Source: Rhyzopertha dominica (lineage: Eukaryota; Arthropoda; Insecta; Coleoptera; Bostrichidae). From it: a DNA stretch of 64,000 bases. The stretch is from the NCBI GenBank assembly GCA_025024175.1, contig QCXZ01000003.1, positions 61,956,023-62,020,022 on the forward strand, given 5' to 3'. The position numbers and the translations under genes were made by a program. Each line of letters starts with the position of its first letter. The first letter of the stretch is position 1. Below the pieces are notes generated by a model. It ran no database searches and was not told where the DNA came from. It saw only the letters and a program-made list of their open reading frames with translations. This document shows, in pieces, positions 46,561-56,442 of the stretch.

Positions 46561-46905
46561 TGGGCCAGCCGTACAGCCTCAACAAAACCGACCCTTGTGG
46601 AAGACCATTATTCAAAATCCTGAATTTGTATCACAGTATCATAGGCCGCCGATAAGTCTATGAGCACTACTCCAGTTTTCAATTGTTTCTGGAAACCAGC
46701 TTCAGCATATGTTGTTAGAGCCAAGAGTTAGTCACAGCAGCTTCTGTTCTTCCTAAAATCTACTTGTTCTTCGGTGAGCCTTCAATGGTTATAGTAATTT
46801 CTCTAGTAACTTATAGGAGACACTTAGAAGTGCAATGAGTCGGTAACTTTTTGCTTCATTTGGAGGTTTCCCAGGCTTTAAGACAGCAATCACCTTTGTT
46901 TTCTG
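46560..46905 (-). pseudogene. LINE reverse transcriptase fragment
   Basis: The minus strand reads KVIAVLKPGKPPNEAKSYRL (finger motif, ..PKPGK.....YRPI), then LLALTTYAEAGFQKQLKTGV and VLIDLSAAYDTVIQ (motif A with catalytic Asp). After a deletion it reads NGLPQGSVLLRLY (motif B). This matches Jockey/CR1-like LINE RT in order. Frames change and the YADD region is missing. Confidence 0.75.
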
Positions 46906-48800
46906 AAACAAAGTACGATTTTAAAAATTAGGTCAGAACCGTGAAACCACTAAGGGATAAAAAGTTATTGAGAAGGAAAGGTTAACTAGTTTTCTACCCC
47001 TCAGTGAATGTAAGAAAATAAAAATGTGTCTGAAATCAGGCCCTTCTATAGCTAAGATGATTTCCGGAATTTCAAATTTGAGTATTTCTAGACTACTTAG
47101 ATATTTCAGAAAAAGGGGTTGTTTAATTACAACTTCTAAGGATTGTATCTCTGAAACAGAGCGCTTTAGAATATAGAAGTTCTTTTGTTCAGAATAGTGA
47201 ATACTATCACTTCCCAAACCCAAAATATTGTCACTTCCTCCTGAATCACCCTATATAGTACTCCATTTGAAAATCTAAAGACCTTGTCTGGAACGCTGCG
47301 TGTAAGGTTCTTAAATTCCTTCCCAATCGTGACTTAGCTAGACAACAAGTGGCAAAATTTTTTCCAAACATCGAAATAACAGCTTATTTGAATACTTTGG
47401 CTGACTAAACATTACTCATATCTTGTCATTGTTACACTCAAAACCCTGTATAATCGTAAGTATTTTTAAAATGTAGTTCTAATAGTCCAATGGAAGGTCC
47501 CTGAGAAAAAAAAACATTTCGTGGGTTTTATTTCTTTAAGAAGTTATTTACTTTAACACACTAACTGACCACCCTGATAATGAATACTAGTTTGTAATCT
47601 GGATCATCTAATTCGGCTGAATAAACTACATAAATTAATGGACTAAATAAATACGCGTAATCGAATCTAAATTTTATAGAAGCCAGGGATGTAGGACTAT
47701 TGAAATCTGAAGGCTGGCCTTCGTTAACAATGTAGTCTGATGGAGCATACGGCTGTACGCAAACACATCAGTTGAGGGGATCACTCCGCTATTATCCAAC
47801 AGGAACGAATAACGTCCTATACAAATTTATTTTAATGAAATCGCTTGTACGCTCCCTAATTAATGTTTATTTTATTGCTGATAAACTATTCGCTTTAATT
47901 GCTCCCATGGTAAAACATTTCACTGGCTGTTAAACCCTCCGATCGCAATTTAACCCCCTTTAAATATTTTTACTGCGATATTAACGGCCGCGTTAAATGT
48001 TATGCGGACCGAATTTTAGGCCGAATTACAAAGAAAACGTGCTCGTTCCCGTTGTTTAATTAAGGGAGGAAGATTCGTCCTTAAATTGTGGGGTGGGCTT
48101 CGATCGCCGTACCCGTCCCACTGGATCTTTGGCAAATTCGAACCACTTGAGGAATGAACGAATCACTGATATGTACTCGAGTCTAATAAGAATAATTTTT
48201 GTAATCAAAACCATTTTTGAAGAAAACACGGAAGTAGTGTTGAATAAAGCGTTATTAATCCAGTACATTTTGATAAAAAAATGGGATACCTGCGAAAAAA
48301 ACCGAAATATTTCAAAGAAAGTGACTGGGTGAATGGTTAGTTTGATTAAATTTTAAAAATACCACTAGCTACAATATAACACAATTTTGAACCTACCGAT
48401 ATACGGAAAGATTTGTTTACGAAATCGCGTACCCTTGAGACAAAAATGCTATATTCATACCCAAAAACAGTTTTTTTTAATACAACTCACTATACATCGT
48501 ACATAAATTTAACCAAAAAATTTTAAAACCTATTAGTGACATTCAACACCACAAGCAGTACTAATCTAGCCAACGACCTATTTAATTTGTTTAAGAGATT
48601 ATCTAAAGACCACTGCAATATTTTGCTTTACCTTTAAAAACAAAACAAAATTCACGGGAACATCAGGTACTAATGATTAATATTAGCTCTAGATTATTAT
48701 TAAATTATTAAATTAATGAATAACCAGTGATATCATAAAATAAAGAGTGCGAACTGATGTGCACTAAAAACCAGCATACGAAACCTATAAGATTGACAAG
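46906..48800. other. stretch with a GC-richer island, no gene
   Basis: 46933-47223 (minus) is open but domain-free. A CACCCTATATAG motif at 47246 and CCCTGTATAATCG at 47445 resemble mariner-type termini, but a matching partner was not found. 47800-48130 is GC-richer (TATTAACGGCCGCGTTAAATG palindrome near 47981) without coding signal. Confidence 0.4.
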
Positions 48801-48804
48801 AGGA

Positions 48805-48975
48805 CAAATAATTTTAATGTTTTGGCTCTCAATGAGCGTGGGTTCTAATCTAGATATCTCCATCGGTTAGACTTGCAGAGCCACCCCTGTCACAACAGGG
48901 TGCGGATATCGTGCCTTTGGTAGAGAGTGCTAGTGATACACCAAGGCGCCAATGAGAGTCCATCGCGACAAAGGG
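48805..48975 (+). repeat. probable tRNA-derived SINE fragment
   Basis: GGCTCTCAATGAGCGTGGGT followed by TCTAATC looks like the variable arm and T arm (B box) of a tRNA-Leu/Ser-type head, with CTC/GAG pairing in the variable arm. A GC-richer body follows (GCAGAGCCACCCCTGTCAC, ACAGGGTGCGGATATCGTGC, CACCAAGGCGCC). The A box half is not recognisable, so the head is 5'-truncated. No second copy in the window. Confidence 0.45.
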
Positions 48976-49721
48976 ACTTCAAGTTTTGATTAATTAGTGA
49001 ACTGTTAAACTTGAGAAATAATGAGTGATGCGATCAAAGAAAGGAGGACAAAAAGCACCCGCAGTATGCAATTGCGCCAGGTCCACATGGTCACGATCTG
49101 TAGATATCCCGGTTTAACTGGGAAAGGATGGGTGTGTTCGTTAACTTCGGGAATGATCGAACCTCACCTATCCTTCTCGAGAATCGTACGACACGAACTG
49201 GTTTTGTTCACCTTTTAACTTGTTTGTGTTTGATGAATACTGAATCTAATATTGCAGTGGTCTATCAGAAATAAGTTTATAATATCTGACTTGATTTAAT
49301 CTATAATGATCTTCATTGGTCAATGGAAATGATTGCCTGGACCATGGATGTCCCCATTTGGTTGAATTCAGTTGAACTAAGTTTAAATAGGAAATTATGG
49401 AAGAATAGATTAGAATAGACTAGCAAAACAGACTTAGGCTTGACGTCTTCCCCCAGATATCAACGAATTGCTATCCGTATCAGGTACCGAACCTCCTTCC
49501 TCGAAGTTGAAGACGAAAATGACCGATTGTGCAAATTCAAGGTGGTACGGGTGTTGTATAACTATGCAGTACATCAATGCTGAGGTCAACAAACACTTAT
49601 GTAACACCAATGAGCGGCGGGCTTAGCAAACAGATTTATTGTTGTTGATGCATGAATTTCCTTTACAAGGTGACATGTTGTTTTCCGGGCTGGTTCCCAC
49701 GTTGGTTATTAGACATTGACG

Positions 49722-49772
49722 TTTCGACACTCATGTCGGTGTCTTCCTCAGAAGTAGCTCTGAAACTGACGT
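49722..49772 (-). ncRNA. hammerhead-ribozyme-like core, left pLTR
   Basis: Mirror copy of the right-arm core. On the minus strand: ACGTC at 49772-49768, CTGAGGA at 49751-49745, a stem II of GACAC/GTGTC, then GAAAC at 49725-49721. All core positions of the CUGANGA...GAAA pattern are kept. Confidence 0.55.
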
Positions 49773-49836
49773 GTCCTAGCCTGCTCGGGTATTTATACTC
49801 GTCCGGGTCACTGACGCGTGGGCGTTGTTACGTATG

Positions 49837-50658
49837 ACCGGGGAGGGCGCCTTCCTGGATGTGATGATGACAAGAAAACAAGACGGCACGCTAGGACATC
49901 GGGTCTATAGGAAGCCAACCCACACGGATCGCTACCTGCATGCAGATTCACACCACCACCCCGCCCAAAAACAAGGAGTCATCAACACGCTGATACAGCG
50001 GGCGAAGCTAGTCAGCGAACCAGACCATCTAGAGGAGGAATTAGAACATCTACGCAGTGCACTACAGAAGAACAGATATCCTAAGGCACAGTTTGAGAGG
50101 GTTATCAACAAGCAACCACGGGGGAAGGAACCAGAGGAGCACATCGCTGCGGCATACCTGCCCTACGTCAATGGATGTACATATAAGATCTGACGGCTGC
50201 TGAGAAGACATCATATAAACACCATCTTCACCGCCCCGAGAAAGATAGCTAACGCCTTTCCGAAATATCGTTCGACGACTGAGGAGCTACAAACACAAGG
50301 TGTGTACAGCATCCCATGCAGCTGCGGGAAGGTTTACATCGGCCAAACCGGAAGGCACATCAGCACGAGAATCAAGGAGCACATGAGGGACACCAGAGAC
50401 CGGCAAGGTGATAGATCGGCTGTAGCAGAACATCGAATGGAGACTGGCCACATCATCAAATTCGAAGAAGCACAAATGCTGTCGAGGGAAGCGAGATTCT
50501 GGCCGAGACTGTACAAGGAAGCCATCGAAATCCAGAAGAACCCGCACAATTACAACCGAGACCGGGGCATCGACCTACCTGGAATCTGGAAACCGGTCAT
50601 ACGTAACAACGCCCATGCGTCAGTGACCCGGACGAGTATAAATACCCGAGCAGGCTAG
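49837..50658 (+). pseudogene. Penelope-like RT C-terminus plus GIY-YIG endonuclease
   Basis: One frame, interrupted only by a TGA at 50191-50193 (in TYKI*RLLRRH). The first part has GEGAFLDVMMTRKQDGTLGH and RVYRKPTHTDRYLH, the motif D/E region with the YRKPT.TD..L signature, then a linker rich in charged residues. The second part begins GVYSIPCSCGKVYIGQTGRH and continues STRIKEHMRDTR...SAVAEH, the GIY-YIG endonuclease with its conserved Arg and paired Cys, ending NNAHASVTRTSINTRAG. The catalytic palm (motifs A-C) is absent, so this copy cannot reverse transcribe on its own. Confidence 0.9.
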
Positions 50659-50661
50659 GAC

Positions 50662-50716
50662 ACGTCAGTTTCAGAGCTACTTCTGAGGAAGACACCGACA
50701 TGAGTGTCGAAACGTC
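50662..50716 (+). ncRNA. hammerhead-ribozyme-like core, right pLTR
   Basis: Elements in order: ACGTC (50662-50666, cleavage expected after C50666), CTGAGGA (50683-50689, fits CUGANGA), stem II GACAC (50691-50695) with GTGTC (50704-50708) around an 8-nt loop, then GAAA (50709-50712). A15.1 plus CGT can pair with the upstream ACGT as a 4-bp stem III. Stem I between C50666 and C50683 is weak by eye. Hammerheads in Penelope pLTRs are known; stem III is typically very short there and dimers are thought to act. Confidence 0.6.
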
Positions 50717-50808
50717 AAGGTCTAATAACCAACGTGGGAACCAGCCCGGAAAACATGTCATCGACAACAACCACGGAAGCCTTCAAACCAAAAATCCTTT
50801 ACAAGGTG

Positions 50809-52178
50809 TGTTGAAAAAAAATATACAGGGCCATTAGGGGTAAAAATACTTCAATCTAATTTTAAAAATGTTAGGCTGATATGAACATAATTAAATGTGA
50901 GTTGGATTTAGAGCCAAGACTGCCTATCCAACAATTCTAAAGTCAGTTAACAAAGACGCATTGTTTGTGAATAAATATTTCTATAAAAAAAAAATTCAGA
51001 AAGGTGCATTAGGGGTTACACAATATTTTGAAGAAAAACTGGCGAACATATTTCTCCTATTTTCTGGTATTGTACAAGATTGGGGAGCAATCAATTTGAG
51101 CATTAAAAAAATTATATGAAGGTGTTAAAGAATGGATTTGATGTAGCTCTCATATTTCCTGGACATTTCCTTTTTTATTCACGCCAATATCTTTAATATT
51201 AATAGAGATATACAGTTTTGAAGCAAATAGCATATGATATGTAGCAAATGGGAATGGTAGAACAAAAATTTATAATTATTATAATAGTAGCGAAGGGCTT
51301 AAATAATTCAAAATGTATATGCAAAAGATAAATATAAAAACCAAATATTTTTTCATAAATGTTCCACAAATGTATAATATTAAATATTTGTTAAAAATTT
51401 TTTCAAAACTATTGATAAAGATTAATTTTTAAATATTTTGTATAAAATATTTCTTAAATGAATTTCTAATACCTCAAATATTTACAAAACATATTTGTAG
51501 AATATGAATTAAATATTTAGTGCCACTAAGGCATGTTTCAGGCATTTGACCGATAATTCTAAAAAGAAGTGTTAAATATGTCAAATAAGAGTTTTTTATT
51601 GCACACTCATAAAAAAACTTCTTATAACTGTTATTCACTCTCTAATACGCCTTAGAAACTATTCCGATTCCTTCGCGACCTAAAATACACGTCACACTTT
51701 GTCGAACGCCTTCCCGGACCCTAAATACATTTTGTCCTTTAATCCCTCGGCGTGTGTTGTTCGGGGTGTGTGGTGGCTCTTGAAATTTATGCGAGGCGGA
51801 AAGCGTGCCCCTAAAATGTCCATTTATTCTGACGTTATTCGTGTTCAATGAGGCCGAGGTGGTCGCGAGGACATGAAAGAGACGCCCCATTACAGCTCTG
51901 CAAATGGGACCGACGATTTCTAGGCAGGTCAGCCCGGAAAATTTCCTTTACACGAAAGCAATTTTCGACGCGTGTGTATACGGAATGTTCTCTTTTCAGA
52001 AGGCCGCGTTTTGTTGGGTGTGTATTAACTCCGGGTCTCCTATGGACCTGTACAAAACATGCAGGTATCAAGACTGAAAAAATATGGTGCGTAAAATATC
52101 GTAGACACAAAGGCCGGGGATGTTAAAATAACTGCAAAGTAAAAAATCGTAGTGTCGTGCTATTAAAGTGATGAATGA
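50809..52178. other. stretch with a GC-richer island, no gene
   Basis: 50809-51620 is AT-rich. 51640-52130 is GC-richer, with overlapping open frames of 82-92 codons on both strands but no recognisable domain. No copy elsewhere in the window. Confidence 0.4.
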
Positions 52179-52275
52179 GGGATAAATATTTTAGAGTCAA
52201 ATACAAGCATGAAGTTAACCCTAGGTGTATTTTAATTTTAAGAACTTCCAATTCACTGTGTTCTCATATTATATA
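52179..52275 (+). repeat. dispersed repeat, empty-site copy
   Basis: AAATATTTTAGAGTCAAATA continues to AAGCATGAAGTTAACC and TTTTAAGAACTTCCAATTCA. The same sequence occurs at 57601-57621 and 58956-59035, split by a mariner-like element. Here it is uninterrupted and so represents the pre-insertion arrangement. Confidence 0.8.
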
Positions 52276-52317
52276 TGTTTATTACGTGTCTATACCAATC
52301 ATAGTATCTTTTAAGGT

Positions 52318-53088
52318 ATTAAAACCAGTGATGGGCGCGTAGAATACTCCATGTAGATTACGCCATTATCTACGCGTAAACTATATAATATTCTACTTTA
52401 AAAGTCTACTGTAGAAAATAACTTTATGTAGATAAACAGCAAACTAGTAATATTCAGTACTTTTAACAGCTCCAAATGCCTTAAATGACAGTATTATTTT
52501 GTATATTATTATTTTTGTTGCTTTCTAACTAAACAAAATACTACTTCGTTGTAATTAAAATAACTAGACACACGTTAAACAACAATAACTTCTTTCGGCA
52601 TACAGTTGTTAGGGCCAGAAGGCTCAAGTATGCTTTGGAGCCCTCTGTCGGTCAATGGGTTCTTAAATGACCGTAAACTATGATTTTATTATCTTTCTTT
52701 TCTATAAACGAAAGAAGACGGGCAATTTCATATGCTACCTATTATACCTAATATACTCGTAGAAGAAAAGACTTCGAAACGCATGTTTTGTCCCAAAGAA
52801 GTAAGAAAACCGTTTGGGTACTCTGATGACTTACTAAAATAAGTTATGCAAATTTGTAATATAAATATTAAAAAACTGCAGTGCTTTAAAAATTTTAAAG
52901 AATTGACCTATAAAACAGGGAAATTGGAACAAAATAATTTGCACAATATACTTAATATACAACAGTCATAATACACTCGTCTCATATTTTCTACTCAAAA
53001 TCTACGCCAAAATGCTTTATCTACATTTTCTACGCGGGTAATGTAGAAACTTATAATTTACGCGTAAACGCCCATCACTGATTAAAAC
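52318..53088. mobile_element. non-autonomous hAT element (755 bp)
   Basis: Ends CAGTGATGGGCG (52326) and inverse CGCCCATCACTG (ending 53080), a hAT-type terminus, with a perfect 8-bp target duplication ATTAAAAC at 52318-52325 and 53081-53088. Subterminal parts contain repeated TCTACGC/GCGTAGA words in both orientations. The interior has no transposase frame. The perfect duplication suggests a relatively recent insertion. Confidence 0.92.
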
Positions 53089-53434
53089 TGATTGTATGGA
53101 AGAGGAACTGTCAGTTTTTTTCTTATAATAGTATGCTTTTTAACATTATTTTTAAGTTTTGGAATCCCTACAACATAAAGTTTTTCCAGTTCGAGGACTA
53201 TTCATTATGGACATGTTGCTATAAAAGGCAATCCAAAAGTAACCTTCTCAATTTTAATTCTTAAAAAAATATATAGATCTTATTCCAGTCATCCATCCAA
53301 TAGGGTGGATACAGTTCGTAATATTTATTTAATAATAATTATTTTCAATCGTTTTGAGCACATCTTGTGCATTTATACTAAAAGTTACCAATGTCTTTGT
53401 GATTTTGACTATTTATTTTAGTAGTTTTCAGCGC

Positions 53435-53582
53435 TTCTATAAACATGTTATAACTTACTGACATGAAATAACATATTTAACTTACAAATCTGACGTGAAA
53501 TATAAATAAGCCATTTAAATAAACTCCAAATTTGTAAGTTAAAACTGTTATTTCATTTCAGTAACTCATAAACTGCTGCTGT
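53435..53582. repeat. foldback repeat
   Basis: ACTGACATGAAATAACATAT with TTAACTTACAAAT pairs with ATTTGTAAGTTAAAACTGTT and ATTTCATTTCAGTAA about 40 bp further on. Arms of about 50 bp with few mismatches. No coding content. Probably a small MITE. Confidence 0.7.
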
Positions 53583-54203
53583 CAGAAACCCTAAATAATC
53601 GAAGGTTGGCAAAAATTATCAAAGAGTTCCCTTTATTATACATAATCACAAGGTCAGTTACCCCCAAAGTATACAATTTTTTTAACATATTCAATTTATT
53701 TTTATAATTCATGTTTTTTTTTTCTTTTCAGGTAAATTACCGCTTTGCTTGACTCATCAGCATCTTCATCAGGTAAAAACGAAAGATAGTATATTATGAC
53801 GAACACTATTTTACATTTCTGTATTATACTAAAACATTTATTAGTGCACTTACCAAATCTTTTTACGATTGACAGGTTCCATGCATAAAATTCTTGTCTA
53901 GATTAATTATTATTATCAATAGCTATTTTTGCATCTAGAGCGCGAAATGATACTTTTGTGTTCAAGATACAAACAATATTTTTCGAAAACTGCGATATAA
54001 TGAGATAATTGTATGTATAAAAAATTGATTTATATTTGAAATACTTTAATCTACTGTTTGAATCAAGACATTTTAGGTGCGGTGGCGTTGCCTGTCATAA
54101 CGATAGCAACCTCATAAACAATAAACATTGTTTGTCAGAAAAATTAATTTCAAAATTATAATATATTCATATTCTAAATGGCGTGAAAGAGTGTTTAATT
54201 GAA
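53583..54203. other. non-coding stretch left of the Crypton-type gene
   Basis: No gene. At 53940-53967 lies GCGAAATGATACTTTTGTGTT, the left partner of an inverted match flanking the recombinase gene. Near 53745-53765 two CTGATGA words on the minus strand recall hammerhead-type cores but lack the rest. Confidence 0.4.
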
Positions 54204-54678
54204 AATGAGCTCGGAAAATAAAGAGGAGCATTTAACAGAAGTATTGGAAGCGGCGCAAAGTGGTTTCACAACTATTAATCCCCAAAAAATCGAGACAGAT
54301 CGCACACAACGAATTTAAGGCGTGATGCAGTTAAAAAAATACAAAAAGTGTCCGAAGCTGTATTACTACCATATTATTTCGAACATAAAATTAATAAACA
54401 TTCGACCTTATGGTCAGTATATTCCATGCTAAAATGTACACTGAATGCTAAAGAAAATGTAAATATCAGGAAATTTTCGAAACTAATACCATACTTGAAA
54501 AGCAAATCAGTCCAGAATTCTAACAAAAGAGGAAATTGAGAGATTTTTACAAGATTCAAATTAAAATAAATCTATTGACTTATCTAAATCTGAGCAGCTT
54601 TTCAGGTCATTTTAATTATTGGTGTTTGTGGAGCTTTGAGAAGAGATGAGCTACTGAAAATAACGACAAAAATTCAAT

Positions 54679-56000
54679 TACGAGGCATGTTTTTTAAGTA
54701 AGTACCGTTTTGCGATTCCGCCGCCGCAGCGCTGCGGTCTGCGTTCTGCGCATGCGCGCTGGTTATCTACATCTCTTGTCTACGCACTGACGCCATTACA
54801 GTTTGATTCTTCATTGTATACGTTGTTTACTGAGTGTTTAAGATGCCTCGGACAATCGTGAGTCCCGCCGATTGTGAAGTACGGGCTGTTATACGATTTC
54901 TTAGTGCTAAAGGCGTAAAACCGATCGATATTCATCGTGAGATCTGTGAAGTTTACGGACAAAACATTATGAGTGATGGAATGGTAAGGAAATGGGTGAG
55001 AGCATTTAAAGATGGCCGCACAAATGTGCATGATGAAGAACGGAGTGGGCGTCCTTCGGTCGTTAATGAAGATTTGGTGCAGAAAGTGAACGAAAAGGTG
55101 AGAGAAAACAGACGCTTTAAAATTTCATCATTGTGCGACTGCTTTCCTCAATATTCTCGTAGTGTTTTGTATCGCATTGTGACCGAGAACTTGAATTACC
55201 GGATATTGTGTTCACGTTGGGTTCCGAAAATGTTGACGGATTTGCACAAAACCCAACGTTTAGGCAATGCATTGACTTTGCTTGAGCGGTACCACAATGA
55301 AGGTGAAGATTTTTTAGACCAAATTGTTACTGGTGACGAAACATGGGTGGCCTACGTCACACCAGAATCGAAACAACAATCCATTGAATGGCGACATTCA
55401 TCATCAGCCAAAAAAGTGAAGTTTAAGCAAACAATTTCTGCCCGGAAAATCATGTGCACAATTTTTTGGGACAGAAAAGGAGTATTGCTAGTGGAGTTTC
55501 TGCCTCGTAATGAGACAATCAATGCAGCGTCTTATTGTAAGACATTGAACAATCTGCGTCGTGCAATCCAGAACAAAAGACGTGGCAAGTTGAGTAAGGG
55601 TATCGTTTTGCTGCATGACGATGCCCGTCCACATGTGGCTAATCGGACCAAAGATCTCATCAAATCTTTTAAATGGGAAACTCTAGATCATCCTCCATAC
55701 AGCCCTGATCTGGCGCCCAGCGACTACCATTTGTTCCTGCAGTGGGTGGTCAGCGTCTTCAAGACGATAACGAAGTCGAAACATTTGTGATACAGTGGTT
55801 AACAAGTCAGGCAGCAGAATTTTATGAGGAGGGTATTCAAAAACTGGTGCCACGTTATGACAAGTGCCTCAATATTCACGGAAATTATGTAGAAAAGTAG
55901 ATTAAGGTACAGGCTTTCATGTAAGATAAAATTATTGCGATATCTTTGCACGTCTTTTTTTAATTCCAAAACGGTCCTTACTTAAAAAACATGCCTCGTA
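54679..56000 (+). mobile_element. mariner transposon, nearly intact
   Basis: 1,318 bp (54681-55998) between TA duplications at 54679-54680 and 55999-56000. Inverted ends: CGAGGCATGTTTTTTAAGTA on the left matches TACTTAAAAAACATGCCTCG on the right, and similarity continues to about 31 bp. Length and ends are as expected of a full mariner. It is nested inside the Crypton-type recombinase gene, so it is younger than that element. Confidence 0.95.
54843..55900 (+). pseudogene. mariner DD34D transposase, single late frameshift
   Basis: The ATG at 54843 opens the frame. HTH motifs lie in residues 1-110. The linker is EERSGRPS. The mariner signature WVPKMLTDLHKTQR is at about 126-139. The catalytic residues are Asp165 (TGDETW), Asp259 (LLHDDARPH) and Asp294 (PYSPDLAPSDYHLF), giving DD34D spacing. 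A small deletion after HLFLQ shifts the frame; the normal tail continues in another frame as GGQRLQDDNEVETF...AAEFYEEGIQKLVPRYDKCL and ends GNYVEK with the stop at 55898-55900. The unshifted frame stops at 55788. All three catalytic aspartates are present, so only the C-terminus is damaged. Confidence 0.93.
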
Positions 56001-56442
56001 TTATTATAAGAATTCCTGATTCCAAATCTCATACTCCGAGATGTTTTGTGATTTTAAGTACAGAGCAAATGAAGATATGCCACAAATATTGTGCTTTATG
56101 TCCGGCAGTTACTAGAGGTCGAAGATTTTTGTTAAGTACGTCAAAGAAAAATGTGTTAACCAAGTGGTTGGCGTCAACAAAATAAGGAATGTGCCAAAAG
56201 AATTAGCAACGTATCTCAATTTGCCTCATCCAGAAACTTATAAAGGGCACTCCTTCGGACGTTCTTTCGCCACTTTGTTAGCCAATATTACCACAATTAA
56301 ACGATATAAGGGGTGGCCTTCTAATACGGTAGCGGAGACTTATACAGAAGATTCTATTGAAAATAAAATTTCAGTCGCAAATAACCTGTTACCATCTTCA
56401 GCAGAGCCTACAGGACTTAATTATAGCAGCAGCCTGCGATAA

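Larger units (their letters stand above)
49659..50808 (+). mobile_element. compact Penelope-like element with inverted pLTRs and 14-bp target duplication
   Basis: The 1,122-bp insert (49673-50794) is flanked by a 14-bp direct repeat TCCTTTACAAGGTG (49659-49672 and 50795-50808). It has near-identical inverted terminal regions of about 168 bp (49673-49841 and 50593-50760). The internal plus-strand frame encodes only the C-terminal RT region, linker and GIY-YIG endonuclease. Each terminal region contains a hammerhead-like core. A short unique tail of about 34 bp follows the right pLTR before the duplication. High arm identity, a clean target duplication and only one stop point to a recent insertion of a 5'-truncated, head-inverted copy. 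Confidence 0.92.
54204..56442 (+). pseudogene. Crypton-type tyrosine recombinase, split by a mariner
   Basis: The N-terminus from the ATG at 54204 is MSSENKEEHLTEVLEAAQSG, with a stop after TDRTQRI. It resumes EAVLLPYYFEHKINKHSTLW then SVYSMLKCTLNAKENVNIRK (core-binding domain). Next comes GVCGALRRDELLKI with the first catalytic Arg, then the mariner insertion at 54681-55998. On the other side are IIIRIPDSKSHTPRCFVIL and, after a frameshift, NVPKELATYLNLPHPETYKG, HSFGRSFATLL and KRYKGWPSNTVAETY. In the usual HxxR motif the Arg is replaced by Gly (HSFG), the second His/Trp box reads RYKGW, and the nucleophile Tyr in VAETY is kept. It was once a DNA-cutting recombinase; stops, shifts and the mariner show it is dead. 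Confidence 0.85.

Noticed and set aside
53745..53765. hammerhead core from two CTGATGA words
   Set aside because: No stem II plus GAAA follows at the required distance.
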